From: Acidiferrum sp963764675
Lineage (GTDB): Bacteria; Acidobacteriota; Terriglobia; Acidiferrales; UBA7541
Assembly (NCBI GenBank): GCA_963764675.1
Contig: CAVXTQ010000008.1
Span: 124,001 to 188,000 of the forward strand
Length of the DNA: 64,000 nucleotides
Direction: 5' to 3'
Shown here: one piece after another, positions 1 through 10,407 of the stretch
Numbering within the stretch: position 1 is the stretch's first letter
How the letters are laid out: each line of letters starts with the position of its first letter
Notes under the pieces: model-generated
Seen by the model: the letters and a program-made list of their open reading frames with translations, nothing else
Database searches by the model: none
Told to the model about the DNA's origin: nothing
Translations under genes and position numbers: made by a program

Positions 1-420
1 TTTCATATCGGCTGTTCCGCGGCCATAGAAGTATCCATCTTCCTCGATTAGGGCGAAGGGATCGCGCGTCCAGTCCTCCCGCTTTGCCTCCACGACATCC
101 ACGTGGGCAAGCATCAGAATTGCCTTGGTATTGGGGTCTGAGCCGTGGAGCACCGCCAGCAGGCCGCCCTCTCTTGGGTGCCCCTCGGGGATGAACACGC
201 GCATATCCTCGTCTGGATAACCAGCGGCCTTCAGTCGCGCGGCCATACGCCTGGCAGCCAAGGTGCAGTCGCCTGCCGAAAGGGTCGTGTTGGTTTCCAC
301 GAGTTCCTTGTAGATCTCGCGAAACCTCTCCAGCCCTTTGTCAGGAGGTTCTGTCTTTCCCGCTCCGACCCCGATCAGCACCGCAAGAGCGGCTACCGCC
401 AGCCTAGTAATCCGTTTCAT
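1..420 (-). CDS. M20-family metallopeptidase, N-terminal part (runs off the left edge)
   Basis: This is a 140-codon open frame from an ATG at 420 that continues past base 1. The first ~23 residues form a signal peptide (MKRITRLAVAALAVLIGVGAG), so the enzyme is exported. A region at about residues 95-140 carries the M20/M25/M40 hallmark LMLAHVDVVEA (zinc-binding His and Asp), followed by the DPFALIEEDGYFYGRGTADMK-type segment (split here at the window edge) that supplies the next metal ligand. Members hydrolyse dipeptides or acyl-amino acids with two zinc ions. The catalytic C-terminal half and dimerisation domain lie outside the window, so substrate cannot be judged. It is transcribed in the same direction as the GH3 gene upstream of it, with a 134-bp gap. 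Confidence 0.88.
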   Translation of the reverse strand, partial: MKRITRLAVAALAVLIGVGAGKTEPPDKGLERFREIYKELVETNTTLSAGDCTLAARRMAARLKAAGYPDEDMRVFIPEGHPREGGLLAVLHGSDPNTKAILMLAHVDVVEAKREDWTRDPFALIEEDGYFYGRGTADMK

Positions 421-554
421 CTTGTTTTTGCTCGCCTCGAATCGCGGTGAGAACGTAGCACAGGTGGCTCAACAACCGTGTCCATTTAACTGAGACTCCT
501 AGCCGATACTCCGAATGTGAACCTTCAGTACGAGTGATAAGTGAGGAGTCAAAG

Positions 555-3236
555 TTAATCCGGAAGAGTGGCATCGCTGGTGATGGCGAATTCGGTCCGA
601 CTACCTGCGGTCTCCGGCAAACCGGAGCGCCCGCCGGGCTGACCTCCTCCGATCCACACGCTGACCGTGCCAGGGACGATGCGATGCTTCCCGGCTTCAT
701 CGACGATACTCAAATCGCGATCACGAAGGGAAAACGCCACCATCTTCTTTTGCCCACGATCCAGGTGCACGCGCTGAAATCCGCGCAGCGCGCGAAGCGG
801 CGCGCCACCAATGCCTTTGTGTGTGAGGTAGAGCTGTACAACCTCGTCGCCCGCCAGCGCTCCGGTATTCACGACATCCACAGAAATACTCACCGCGTCT
901 TTCGCGGAAACCTTCGCATGATTCACGCGCGGGTTCTTGTACGCAAACGACGTGTAGCTCAGCCCGTATCCGAAGGGATACAGTGGCTCACCTTCGAAGT
1001 AGCGATACGTCCGCTTCGCCATCGAGTAATCGTCGAAAGCAGGAAGCTGGTCGACCGACTTGTAGAACGTGACGGGCAAGCGGCCCGCCGGACTGAAGTC
1101 GCCCGCGAGCGCTTCAGCAACCGCCGTGCCGCCTTCTTCACCGGGATACCAAGCTTCCATGATCGCAGGCAGATTTTCATCCGCCCAGTTCACGGCAAGC
1201 GCGCTGCCGTTCGTCAGCACCAGCACGACAGGCTTTCCAGCCGCGTGAACGCGCTTCAACAATTCCTCCTGCGGACGCGGCAAGTCGATGAGCGTGCGGT
1301 CGCCACCGGCAAATCCTTCCGCATTCACCTTCATCTCCTCTCCCTCGATCCGAGGCGACAGGCCCAACACCACAACGACCAAGTCCGCTTTGCCAGCCGC
1401 ATCCACCGCTTCCTGTGTTTGGCCTCCCGGCAGACTCCATACGAGACGCGCCTCGGCGCTGCGGATGGTTTGGTAATATTCGATCTTCACGGCATACGCG
1501 TGGTCCTTCTCGAGCTGCAATTTCTTGGTTCCCGTTGTCGCGGGATGATGCACGTTCCAATCTTCGCCGATCAAATTGCCGTCGAGCCAAATGCGATAGC
1601 CGTCTTGCCCAACAAATCCGACCGCATACTCACCGGTCGCAGGCGGAACGACGAAGCCGGTCCAGCGCACGGAATAGTTGTTCGGCAGCTCCGGTGAGAT
1701 GCCGGTATCGCCCCAGGCAAAATCGACGGCGCTGTCAATGCGCGCCATCACCGGCGAGCCTTTTAATTCCAAATTGGAGAAGTACTCGCCCTTCAGTCCG
1801 CGTCCTTTCCGCGCTTCGTCGACGTAGAGCGCGTCCGCAGGAATCGCTTTGGTGATGGGGCCTGTCAGTCCCGTGCCCTCGACGTAAACCACGTTCGATT
1901 GCGCGAACCGTTTGCGAATACCGGCGAGAATAGTCACCGGCTTGGAAGGCGTGCCTGCGTAGTTGCCGATTAGTGCGTCGAGATTGTCGGCGTCGGGACC
2001 TATCACTGCGATGTTTGCCCGCGGCTGTTTGAGCGGCAGAAAATTATTCTTGTTCTTCAGCAGCACGATGGATTCGCGCGCGGTCGTCAGGGCGAGCTGG
2101 CGATGTGTTTCGGTATCGTTTTCCGCCGGGGTGATTCGCGAGTACGGCACCATCGATGCCGGATCGAACATCCCCAACCGGATGCGCGCGCTGAATAGCC
2201 GCCGCAAAGATTGATCGACAACGGATTCCGGCAGTAATCCCTGGTGCACCGCATTCAACAACGCGTCGCGCTCAGCCTGTACGCGCGTGCGCGGTGCTCC
2301 GCAGACCAGATCCATGCCAGTCTTAAAGGCCGCGGCCACGCCTTCTTCCAGCGTCTTCGTGAATTTGTGCCCGCCCGGAATATCCGTCACCGCGCCGCAA
2401 TCGGAAACCACGTAGCCGTGAAAACCCCAGTCGGTCCGCAAATGCTCTTGCAGCAATACTGGATTGGCGCAGGCGGGCGGCCCGTTGACGGAGTTGTAGG
2501 CGCACATTACCGACTCAGCCTTACCTTCGATCACGGTGGCGCGAAACGCCGGCAGATAAGTGTCTTCCATGTCGTGGCGTGATGCAGGGACATCCACGCT
2601 GTGGCGGGTGGACTCCGGTCCGCTGTGAACGGCGAAGTGTTTCGCGGTGGCCACGGTTTTCAAATATTTCGAGTCGTTCCCCTGCAATCCTGTGATGAAC
2701 GCGACGCCCATACGCGAAGTCAGATACGGATCTTCTCCATACGTTTCTTGTCCACGACCCCAGCGAGGGTCGCGGAAAATGTTGATATTCGGGGACCACA
2801 CCGTCAGGCCGCGATACCAATCCGCGGATCCATCTGGACGCAGCGTCGCGTAGTACTTCGCGCGGAACTCCGTGCTGATGACGTCGGCGACTTGATGGAT
2901 CAAGGGCTCGTCGAACGTCGCGGCCAAACCGATCGCTTGCGGAAACACGGTAGCATTTCCCGCGCGAGCCACACCGTGCAAGCCCTCGTTCCACCAGTTG
3001 TATTCTGGAATTCCCAGCCTCGGCACGGCATCGGCCGTGTGTCCGATTTGCGAGGCTTTTTCCTCCAGCGTCATGCGCGACACAAGATCGCTGGCGCGTT
3101 GTTCGACGTCGAGTTTCGGATCCTTGTACGCCGGCTCACTCGAAGCCGCCCCGCTCGGAGATTGTTGCGCCCGGGATGGCGGACATGCCGTCGCGCACAA
3201 GACCGCGAAGACTAGCGTGGCTGTTTTCTTGTCCAT
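555..3236 (-). CDS. Secreted GH3 beta-glycosidase with PA14 insertion
   Basis: This 893-residue exported glycoside hydrolase family 3 enzyme has a signal peptide at residues 1-23 (ends SRAQQ). The GH3 N-terminal TIM-barrel spans about 45-360 and includes the KHFAVHSGPE substrate-binding segment and the nucleophile motif YVVSDCGAV (Asp about 279). The alpha/beta sandwich C-domain follows, interrupted by a PA14-like insert at about 470-610 (GLKGEYFSN, then GYRIWLDG). A fibronectin-III-like domain closes the protein. This architecture is typical of beta-glucosidases and beta-xylosidases acting on plant oligosaccharides; sugar specificity is inference. The start is supported by a GAGGG Shine-Dalgarno a few bases upstream. 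A 17-bp palindrome sits just upstream of that, and a LacI-type regulator is divergent, so carbohydrate-responsive control is likely. Confidence 0.95.
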   Translation of the reverse strand: MDKKTATLVFAVLCATACPPSRAQQSPSGAASSEPAYKDPKLDVEQRASDLVSRMTLEEKASQIGHTADAVPRLGIPEYNWWNEGLHGVARAGNATVFPQAIGLAATFDEPLIHQVADVISTEFRAKYYATLRPDGSADWYRGLTVWSPNINIFRDPRWGRGQETYGEDPYLTSRMGVAFITGLQGNDSKYLKTVATAKHFAVHSGPESTRHSVDVPASRHDMEDTYLPAFRATVIEGKAESVMCAYNSVNGPPACANPVLLQEHLRTDWGFHGYVVSDCGAVTDIPGGHKFTKTLEEGVAAAFKTGMDLVCGAPRTRVQAERDALLNAVHQGLLPESVVDQSLRRLFSARIRLGMFDPASMVPYSRITPAENDTETHRQLALTTARESIVLLKNKNNFLPLKQPRANIAVIGPDADNLDALIGNYAGTPSKPVTILAGIRKRFAQSNVVYVEGTGLTGPITKAIPADALYVDEARKGRGLKGEYFSNLELKGSPVMARIDSAVDFAWGDTGISPELPNNYSVRWTGFVVPPATGEYAVGFVGQDGYRIWLDGNLIGEDWNVHHPATTGTKKLQLEKDHAYAVKIEYYQTIRSAEARLVWSLPGGQTQEAVDAAGKADLVVVVLGLSPRIEGEEMKVNAEGFAGGDRTLIDLPRPQEELLKRVHAAGKPVVLVLTNGSALAVNWADENLPAIMEAWYPGEEGGTAVAEALAGDFSPAGRLPVTFYKSVDQLPAFDDYSMAKRTYRYFEGEPLYPFGYGLSYTSFAYKNPRVNHAKVSAKDAVSISVDVVNTGALAGDEVVQLYLTHKGIGGAPLRALRGFQRVHLDRGQKKMVAFSLRDRDLSIVDEAGKHRIVPGTVSVWIGGGQPGGRSGLPETAGSRTEFAITSDATLPD

Positions 3237-3248
3237 GTACCCTCACTA

Positions 3249-3265
3249 TCGATATTTAATATCGA
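3249..3265. promoter_or_regulatory. 17-bp palindromic candidate operator of the GH3 gene
   Basis: TCGATATT-T-AATATCGA is a perfect inverted repeat with 8-bp arms and one central base. It lies 13 bp upstream of the GH3 start codon and directly upstream of its Shine-Dalgarno. The position suits a repressor that blocks transcription or early elongation. The cognate protein is not shown; the divergent LacI-type regulator is the nearest candidate. Confidence 0.5.
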
Positions 3266-3598
3266 GATGGCGCCGCCTGACGCGTGTCGCCGCAGGCCCA
3301 GCACCAAGCCCCAACCGCGAACGGGCTTCCCGTCCCTAGTACGATTCGGATAGGATGAACTCATCGAGCACTAGCTAATCCGCGCGAAGCGCGAGAGTAT
3401 AGCACCGTGAACGTACACGGCCTAAGCAGGGGTTCACGTTTATGTGTTTTCCGTGTACTGCACAGATGACGTAAAATACAGCCCTTACCGGTTACCAACT
3501 AGATTGGAACCTCGCAGCGGAGCTCTTGGTCTTTGGGAGCCAGCGGCGAACGAATACGGGCAGTTGCGCTCAACCGAGGATACGCGGGAGCTGAGTTA
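3266..3598. promoter_or_regulatory. Divergent intergenic region between GH3 and LacI-type genes
   Basis: This non-coding stretch contains the interrupted palindrome CCGTG-AACGTA-CACGG at 3405-3420, followed by a nearby TTCACG and CCGTGTAC. Such dyads are plausible regulator sites ahead of the LacI-type gene. I see no convincing sigma-70 promoter and no further gene. Confidence 0.35.
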
Positions 3599-4705
3599 AT
3601 GGGGAAGGAACGACGAGGAATCCATCTGATCGCCCAAATGGCGAATGTCTCCATTGGCACCGTAGACCGCGCTTTACACGGACGAGGAGGGATCAAAGAG
3701 GCGACCCGCCAGCAGATCCTGCAAATTGCGCGGCAGATCGGGTACACGCCAAATCTCGCGGCCCGCGCGCTGTCCGTTGCGAAAGCCAGCGCTCGCATCG
3801 GCGTGTGCATGCCGCGGGAAATTCACTTTTTCTACGATCAGCTTTGGAGCGGTGTCTTGGACGAAGGGCGCCGCGTGGCACAGCTCGGAATCGAATTTAT
3901 CAACCGCCCCGTCAAGGTACTTGGAGAAGGAGACACGGAAGCCTTCAAGGAACTACTGCAGTGCAACGTAGACGGCATCATTCTCACCGCCGGAAATCCG
4001 AAAGACCTCAAACCGCTCATTGATGACGCCGAACAAAAAGGCATCCACGTGGTTTGCGTCTCCACCGATGCTCCCGAGAGCAAGCGCTCGAGTATCGTGT
4101 GCGTGGAACCAAGACTAAACGGAAGCATCGCCGGCGAGTTGATGGGCAAGTTCGTTCCGCCCGGTTCCAAGGTGGCGGTTGTCGCGGGCATGCTGACGGC
4201 CGAAGATCACCGCAAGAAAACGGATGGCTTTTCCGAGGCATTTCCGAAGCACTGCCCAGGTGGAAAGATCGTCGGTGTGATTGAAGGCCACGAAGACGAG
4301 GATGAGAGCTTCCAAAAGACCTTCGACCTTCTCCGCCGGGTACCAACCCTGGCCGGCCTTTACGTAAACACCGTCAACTGCCTTCCCGTCTGCCATGCGC
4401 TCGGGGCCCGAGGTCTGGCTGGAAAGGTAAAGCTGATCGCCACGGACCTTTTTGCCGAGATGTCTCCCTATTTTCAAAAGGGAACCATCGCGGCATCCAT
4501 TTACCAGCAACCGCACCGGCAAGGGCAAATTGCTGTCCGGCTATTGGCCGACAATCTGACTAACAAAATAAACTTTCCGCCTGCTATCCATTTGAGCCCC
4601 GGAGTGGTGATGTCTTCCAATCTGCATCTTTTCCGCGAAATGCGGCAGAGCGACGCGAAGTTGAGCGATTCGATCGCGAAGAGCCGCGTTGTTCTGCCCG
4701 CGTAA
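3599..4705 (+). CDS. LacI-family transcriptional regulator
   Basis: This 368-residue DNA-binding regulator has a LacI helix-turn-helix at the extreme N-terminus (HLIAQMANVSIGTVDRALHG) followed by a hinge helix (YTPNLAARALS). A periplasmic-binding-protein-like sugar-sensing domain spans about 60-345. I chose the ATG at 3599 rather than a TTG further upstream because the HTH of this family begins within the first 10 residues. The upstream extension has no family character. It faces a GH3 enzyme and precedes a TonB receptor, so it probably senses a sugar and controls one or both. Three copies of an AAATAACGTT-containing repeat lie at and just past its stop codon. Confidence 0.9.
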   Translation: MGKERRGIHLIAQMANVSIGTVDRALHGRGGIKEATRQQILQIARQIGYTPNLAARALSVAKASARIGVCMPREIHFFYDQLWSGVLDEGRRVAQLGIEFINRPVKVLGEGDTEAFKELLQCNVDGIILTAGNPKDLKPLIDDAEQKGIHVVCVSTDAPESKRSSIVCVEPRLNGSIAGELMGKFVPPGSKVAVVAGMLTAEDHRKKTDGFSEAFPKHCPGGKIVGVIEGHEDEDESFQKTFDLLRRVPTLAGLYVNTVNCLPVCHALGARGLAGKVKLIATDLFAEMSPYFQKGTIAASIYQQPHRQGQIAVRLLADNLTNKINFPPAIHLSPGVVMSSNLHLFREMRQSDAKLSDSIAKSRVVLPA

Positions 4706-4779
4706 AATAACGTTGTGCCGAAGTAAAATAACGTTGTGCTCGCGCGATATTGCGTCTCTTTTCGCTTTGAAATAACGTT
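4702..4779. repeat. Triplicated AATAACGTT motif after the LacI-type gene
   Basis: The 17-base unit GTAAAATAACGTTGTGC occurs at 4702-4718 and 4723-4739 (21-bp period). The core AAATAACGTT recurs at 4770-4779, 44 bp further on. The first copy contains the stop codon of the regulator gene. The helically phased spacing suggests protein binding sites upstream of the TonB receptor. Function is inferred only. Confidence 0.45.
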
Positions 4780-5211
4780 CCGGCAAAATCGTTTCGGTAA
4801 TCGCCCACGGCTCTCGAGAGGTTGGATCACCGAATCTTCGGACCGCCGAACCGCGACGGTAACGATTCGGAGCACACCCAGTCCGCGCCCTCGAAGCTGC
4901 GCGAAACGGGAGTAAGCTGCCGCGCTGCATTCCTATTCGTCGTAATACCTAAGTCTCGTATTATGTGTATTTTGTGGAGAGTTCAAGGAAGCGAGTCTTA
5001 CGCCGGATGCGGAAGCCGTGGGCAATCAATTGTCAACACACTGAACTCTGAGTGCGCGTTCCGGTTCCGCGCCATGGCCCGCGACAACCCGGGCGGAGCA
5101 CTAATCCAGTTTTGTTACATCAAAAAAAGTTCTTGACAACATGTCCCGGAAAGGTAGAAGCTCCGTGTACGTTAACGGTGATATCAAATCACCGGGGGTG
5201 GAGGTCTAGCG
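4780..5211 (+). promoter_or_regulatory. Promoter and leader region of the TonB receptor gene
   Basis: No gene is visible here. A TTGACA hexamer lies at 5133-5138, with a weak TAGAAG 16 bp downstream. A small hairpin, CGGTGAT-loop-ATCACCG, spans 5176-5194. GGAGG lies at about 5199-5205, just ahead of the ATG at 5212. The -35 match is good but the -10 is poor, so the promoter call is tentative. Confidence 0.4.
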
Positions 5212-8200
5212 ATGAATTTTGTTTCCTCTCTGTGTGTCCGTGCGGTTGCCCGCGTTAGAAATCAGTTCAGCATCTATCATCTGTTGGTCTGCTGTGTAGC
5301 TCTTCTCGGTTGTGCGTTCGTAGCATCAGCACAAAACGCAACGGTCATTGGCACGGTTACCGACCCATCGGGCTCGGTGATTGCGAATGTCAAGATCACC
5401 ATCACAAACATAGAAACAGGCCTGACGCGAACGCTCACGACCAGCGACTCGGGTCAGTACGCAGTTCCTGAATTGGCCATCGGTCACTACGATGTGAAAG
5501 CGGAAGCGGCCGGCTTCAAGACTGCGGAGCAAAAGGGCATCGTGCTCCAGGTCGGCGACCGGACTCGTTTGGATTTCCAGATGCAACTCGGCGGCGCTCA
5601 GGAAACGATCACCGTCGAAGCCAATGCCGTGCGCGTGCAGACCGACTCCGGTGAGCAGAGCAACGTCATCACCGGCCAGCAGGTCTCGCAGCTCGCGGTG
5701 AACGGACGCAGCATTTACCAGCTTGCGGCCCTCACGCCCGGAGCTTCCAGCCAGATCACGGGTTTCGTCAACACCCCAGTCGGCGGAGACGCCGGCGTGG
5801 AATTCAACGGCATGCGTCAGAACCACAACATCTATTTGCTGGATGGTGGCGAAGATGATGACCGCGGCGGCGCGGGTGGCATGAGCATCGCGCCTTCGAC
5901 CGACGCCATCGCCGAGTTCCGCGCTCTGACCTCGAACTACAGCGCCGACTATGGCTTGTCCTCGGGCGGGACCATGACCATGGTTCTCAAGTCCGGATCG
6001 AGCACCCTGCATGCGTCGGCGTGGGAGTTCAACCGCAACGACGCTTTTGACGCGCGCAATTTCTTCAACCCAGCCCCGCAAAAGGTGTCCGAGCTGAGAC
6101 TCAACGTTTTCGGCTTCAACGTCGGCGGCCCGGTGACTTTCGGGAAGCTGTACAACCCGGACCGGAAGCGGACCTTCTTCTTCTACAACATGGAATGGCG
6201 GCGCCTGATTCAGGGCGGCCTAACCAACCAGCCGGTGCCTGATACCAGCGACATATGGCGGCAATTTCGGCAGCACGGCGATCAATGTCCCGACCGCGAG
6301 CCCAGGTTTCCGCCAGGCGTCCTCTGCGCAGAATTGCCCTGGCGGCGTTCTTCCTGCCGGCATCGTTCAGGGATCGCCTTTCCCGAACAACACGATTCCC
6401 GCTTGCATGATCGCTCCAAACTCGACGGCGCTGCTCACCGCGGGCATTTTCCCGGCGAACAACACCACTGATGCCAACGGCAAACCGATCTTCATCGGCG
6501 GCAACAATTCTCCGACGAACTTGAAGGAAGAAGTCGTTCGTATCGATCACAACTTCACCAGCAAGTTCTCGGTGTTCGGACACTTCATCGCCGAGCAGGT
6601 AACGCAGGGCTTACGGCATCAGCCAGTGGAGCGGCGCGAACGTTCCGACCGTCGGCGACACGTTCGGCAACCCCTCGTACAGCGCGGTTGTCCACGCGAC
6701 GTACGCGATTAGCCCGAACCTGCTCAACGAGACGGCGTTCAACTACAACGGCAACCGCATCAACATCGTTCCGTTTGCGGGCTCCGGCTTGAGCAGCTTG
6801 GCGCTTCCGGCCGGCTACGACGCGACTAACTCGAGACTGTTCACCGGCCCCAACAACCGTCGACCGCATCCCGAACATCGACTTGAACGGCTCGACCGGC
6901 ACGCACTTCGAAATCTCCAGCTGGCCGTGGCACAACAAGGCCGACGATTACCAGATCCGCGACGACGTTTCCTGGACCAAGGGCGCTCACCAATTGAAGA
7001 TCGGCGGTAGCTGGGCGCTCTACAAGAAGGTGCAGGACCTGTTTGGTCAGACGCAAGGTGGATTCAATTTCGACGGCACGTTCACCGGAAACGACTTCGC
7101 CGACTTCCTGCTCGGCGACGCCAAGAGCTACAACGAACTCGCGGTGCAGGACCACGGCTTGTGGAACAACGTATCGTGGGCTGCCTACGTTCAGGACAAC
7201 TGGCGCGTGAACCGGAAGCTGACCCTCAATCTCGGCTTGCGCTGGGACGGCGTACCGCACACCTACGAAGCGAACAACCGCATGGGCAACTTCTATCCTC
7301 AATCTCTACAACCCGGCCAATGCGGCGACTTCTCAACGCAGACGGCACGATCAATCCGGCTCAGCCCCGGGTCTGGGCACCAGCCCGAATCCGATTCTGG
7401 CAGGCGTTCCGCTCTACCTGAACGGCATCGGCATCCCTGGCCAGAGCGGCGTTCCGAAGGGCCTAGTGAACAATCACTGGGCAGCTTTCGGTCCGCGCGT
7501 TGGGCTTTGCGTATGACCTGACCGGCAGCGGCAAGACGGTTGTCCGCGGCGGGTTCGGCATCATGTACGAGCGCATTCAGGGCAACGACATGTACAACGC
7601 CGGCCCCAACATTCCGTTCAGCTTGCAGCGTCAACACGACAGCGGTCGAGCTTCGCGAACCCGAGCCTCTCGCTCGCGACCGGCACTGCCGCGCGCTCTG
7701 CCGATCAACCCGGCCAGCATCACCGGCCTGGCGATCGACGACTACAAGCAGCCCGCCAGCTATCAGTACAGCGTCGGCGTGCAGCAGCAACTCAATGCCA
7801 AGTCGGTTCTGTCCATCTCTTACGTCGGGAATCAGAACCGCCACCAGAACGACTACCGGGAAATCAACCTGCCGAACCAGAGCGCGCTTCCTGCCGCTCA
7901 TCGGCGGCTGCGCAACTACAACACGGCGCCGGGCCTGCCGTATCCTGGCTTCCACTCCATCGACCTGTCGACCAACGAAGCGAACTCGCACTACAACGCG
8001 CTGCAGATCGACCTCAGCTCGCAAGTAGGCCGCGATCTCAGCTCTTCGCGCGTTCTACACGCTGTCGCGCACGATCGATCCGACCACCGGCGGCAACGGC
8101 GGCGGCGACCTGAGCGAACGTGTCGAATCCCTACCTGGGCTGGCAGTACGACGTCGGTCCGGGTGGATACGACCGCACGCACAACGCGGCGGTCAACTTC

Positions 8201-8703
8201 ATCTATGACATCCCGTTCTTGCGGAACAGCTCCGAACCGGTTACTGAAATCGACCATCGGCGGCTGGGAGGTGTCGGGCATCGTGACCCTGACGTCTGGC
8301 TTGCCGATTAACCCGCAACTGACCGGCGGACAGAGTGGCAACGGCTTGCCCAATGCCACCAACCGCCCGATCAGGTCGGCTCGTGTCTCCTATCCGCATA
8401 CCGTGGGCGAGTGGTTCAATACGGCGGCCTTCGCGGACCCGGCAGTCGGCGCCTTTGGCGATGCTGGACACAACTCACTGCGTGGCCCTGGCCGCGACAA
8501 CTGGAACCTCTCGCTGTTCAAGAGCTTCGTCTTCAGCGAAACTCGCGGCAGCCGCTTCGAGCTTCGCGTGGAAACCTTCAATACGTGGAACCACACGGAG
8601 TTCCAGAACGGTTAGCAACGGCCTCGGCTCCAGCAACTTCGGCCAGGTCACTTCTGCTTTCGACCCGAGAATCTTCCAGCTCGGCGGGAAGCTGTACTTC
8701 TAA
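5212..8703 (+). pseudogene. Oar-like TonB-dependent receptor, broken by many single-base frameshifts
   Basis: This is an outer-membrane receptor of the acidobacterial Oar/CarboxypepD-regulatory type. After a signal peptide (ends VASAQ) comes a carboxypeptidase-regulatory-like beta domain (residues ~35-125, TVTDPSGSVIANVKI). A plug-like region follows (VNGRSIYQLAALTPG), then a long barrel ending GGKLYF with a terminal Phe, as in outer-membrane proteins. Reading frame is lost about a dozen times (near 6250, 6606, 6858, 7290-7370, 7503, 7625-7700, 8045, 8115, 8240, 8612), and almost every site is repaired by deleting one base. The reconstructed protein is about 1,150 residues, normal for the family. 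The likely role is uptake or binding of a glycan product made by the neighbouring GH3 enzyme. Either a decayed gene or a badly sequenced intact one; the pattern favours the latter. Confidence 0.85.
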
Positions 8704-8774
8704 ACCCGCAGGCTGCGGGGCAGCATTTAGCCCCCGCACTTGAGGCCCTGTTTTGTAGTGATGTTCAGTCGAGG

Positions 8775-8808
8775 ACGCGGCGGGATGCTCTCCCGCCGCG
8801 TTTTTTTT
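8775..8808 (+). terminator. Strong intrinsic terminator after the TonB receptor
   Basis: ACGCGGCGGGA pairs perfectly with TCCCGCCGCGT around a 5-base loop and is followed by an uninterrupted run of eight T. Confidence 0.93.
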
Positions 8809-8918
8809 GGAATGGCCGTGATGCATACATCCGAAGCAGGTACACTGCTTTCGTCACACGTCCGAGCCCTTTGTAGATTGCTGCAAGGATTGCCGGCCGA
8901 GTCAGTCAGGGTCAGATC

Positions 8919-10068
8919 TTGGGCTATACACGCTTAAAACTAGCCGCCGTATTCCTAGCGTTGTTCTCAGGCGTGCCTGCCGGGGCGCAAACGGCTAGCC
9001 CTAGCCCTTCTGACGCGCTGGCTCTGGAACAACAGGGAAAGCTCCCCGAAGCAGAGAAAGACTGGCGCTTGGTGGTGCAGCACAATCCGCGCGACGCTGC
9101 GGCCCAGGCGAGTCTCGGTATGGTGCTCTCCAGGCAGAAAAAGTATGCCGAGGCGGTCTCCGCCTATAAGAAAGCCCTGACGCTGAATCCGGAGCTGCCT
9201 GGGGTGCAGCTCAATCTGGGCTTGGCGGAGTTCAAGCAAGGGCACTTCCAGGCGGCTGTCGGTCCCTTTAGTGCTGCGTTGGCTGCTGACCCTGGCAATG
9301 CGCAGGCGCGTACGCTATTGGGCCTCAGCTGTTACGGCGCAGGGCGGTTTGCGGACGCTGCCAACTACCTGGCGCCGGCCGCAAAGCAGGACCCCGGCAA
9401 TATCGAACTCGATCGAATCCTGGCCCAGAGCTGCCTTTCGGCGAAGAAATACGATTGCGCTTTGGAGGAGTTCCGCAATATTGAGCAGCACGATCCGGAT
9501 TCCGCAGCAGCTCACATGTTGACGGGCGAAGCCTTGGACGGCATGGGAAGAACGCCGGAGGCGGTCGTAGAGTTCGAGGCCGCCGCGAAGATCTCTCCGC
9601 GCGAACCAGAGGTCAACTTTGGCCTGGGTTTCTTGCAATGGAAGTTGCTGCACTACGAGGAAGCACGGAGCGCGTTGCAGACCGAGCTGTCTATCGATCC
9701 GAACCACGCGCAGGCCTTGGCCTACCTAGGTGATATCGAGCTGAAAGCCAACAACGTGGATCAGGCGCTTCCCCTGCTCGAGAAGGCCGTGAAGGTGCGA
9801 AACGACGTGCGCATCGCCTACGTCGATCTGGGCGCCATCCTAATGCAGCAGAAGCACTACCAGGAGGCCCTGGCGGCGTTTCAGCATGCCGTGAAGCTGG
9901 ACACCGGCGCAGCCGGACTCTCATTTCCGCCTCGGACGCTTATACCAGGCTATGGGCAACACGGCGGCAGCCCAGCAGGAGTTCACCAAGGTCCGCGAGC
10001 TCCACGAAAAGGCCAACGATGATGTCGCCTCCAAGCTCTCCGCTCCGCAACGTGCCGTGCCCCAGTAG
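8919..10068 (+). CDS. Exported tetratricopeptide-repeat protein (one frameshift near 9920)
   Basis: This secreted or periplasmic TPR protein of about 380 residues has a signal peptide (ends VPAGAQ) and roughly nine tandem 34-residue repeats. Typical repeat signatures are PEAEKDWRLVVQHNP, YAEAVSAYKKALTLNP and YEEARSALQTELSIDP. The first in-frame start is a TTG at 8919, which places the signal peptide correctly. Near 9920 one extra G shifts the frame; after its removal the protein continues DSHFRLGRLYQAMGNT and ends PQRAVPQ at 10068. TPR proteins act as protein-interaction scaffolds; no partner is evident. The gene stands alone between a terminator and the accessory island. Confidence 0.85.
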
Positions 10069-10161
10069 GAATTCCTTGGAAAAACGTAGGCGGAAGCGAG
10101 GGCCGAGATGGGCGAGTGCACTAGGCGGAGTTCGCCAGACGTGGATCGCCTAGCTGTGGAA

Positions 10162-10407
10162 TCAACCTCTATGCAGCTGCCTGTGACAGCTGGCACACAG
10201 TGTGATTAGGTTGTCCAACGCATCGTCGCCCAGCTCACTTCTCTTGATTTGATGATGTACTTGCAGGTCTTTCGACGAACCGCAATTTTGACACCGCCAC
10301 CCATCTCGCTCGAGCACTCGGTCGCGAAGAGCGTCGTATTCCTTAGCGCTGAGCTTCAGTCGAGGTCGCTTCTGGCGAAGTTGCTGCATTGTCCTTCTAA
10401 GAGTCAT
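10162..10407 (-). CDS. Small HNH endonuclease
   Basis: This 81-residue protein carries a complete compact HNH fold. CQNCG and CASCH supply the four zinc cysteines, and LQVHHQIKR followed by DNLITLC supplies the catalytic His and the Asn. Stand-alone HNH proteins of this size nick or cleave DNA and are frequent in phages and mobile elements. It is the last gene of the minus-strand cassette and overlaps the preceding gene by 11 bp, so it is probably co-translated. Whether it acts in packaging-like cleavage, homing or defence cannot be told. Confidence 0.88.
   Translation of the reverse strand: MTLRRTMQQLRQKRPRLKLSAKEYDALRDRVLERDGWRCQNCGSSKDLQVHHQIKRSELGDDALDNLITLCASCHRQLHRG

Noticed and set aside
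534..3339. Several long open frames opposite the GH3 gene
   Set aside because: They are shadows of a GC-rich coding strand, with Arg-rich composition and no domains.
6240..8620. Programmed ribosomal frameshifting in the TonB receptor, kinase or mlaF
   Set aside because: The sites share no slippery motif or pseudoknot, are too many, and mostly need a single base removed.
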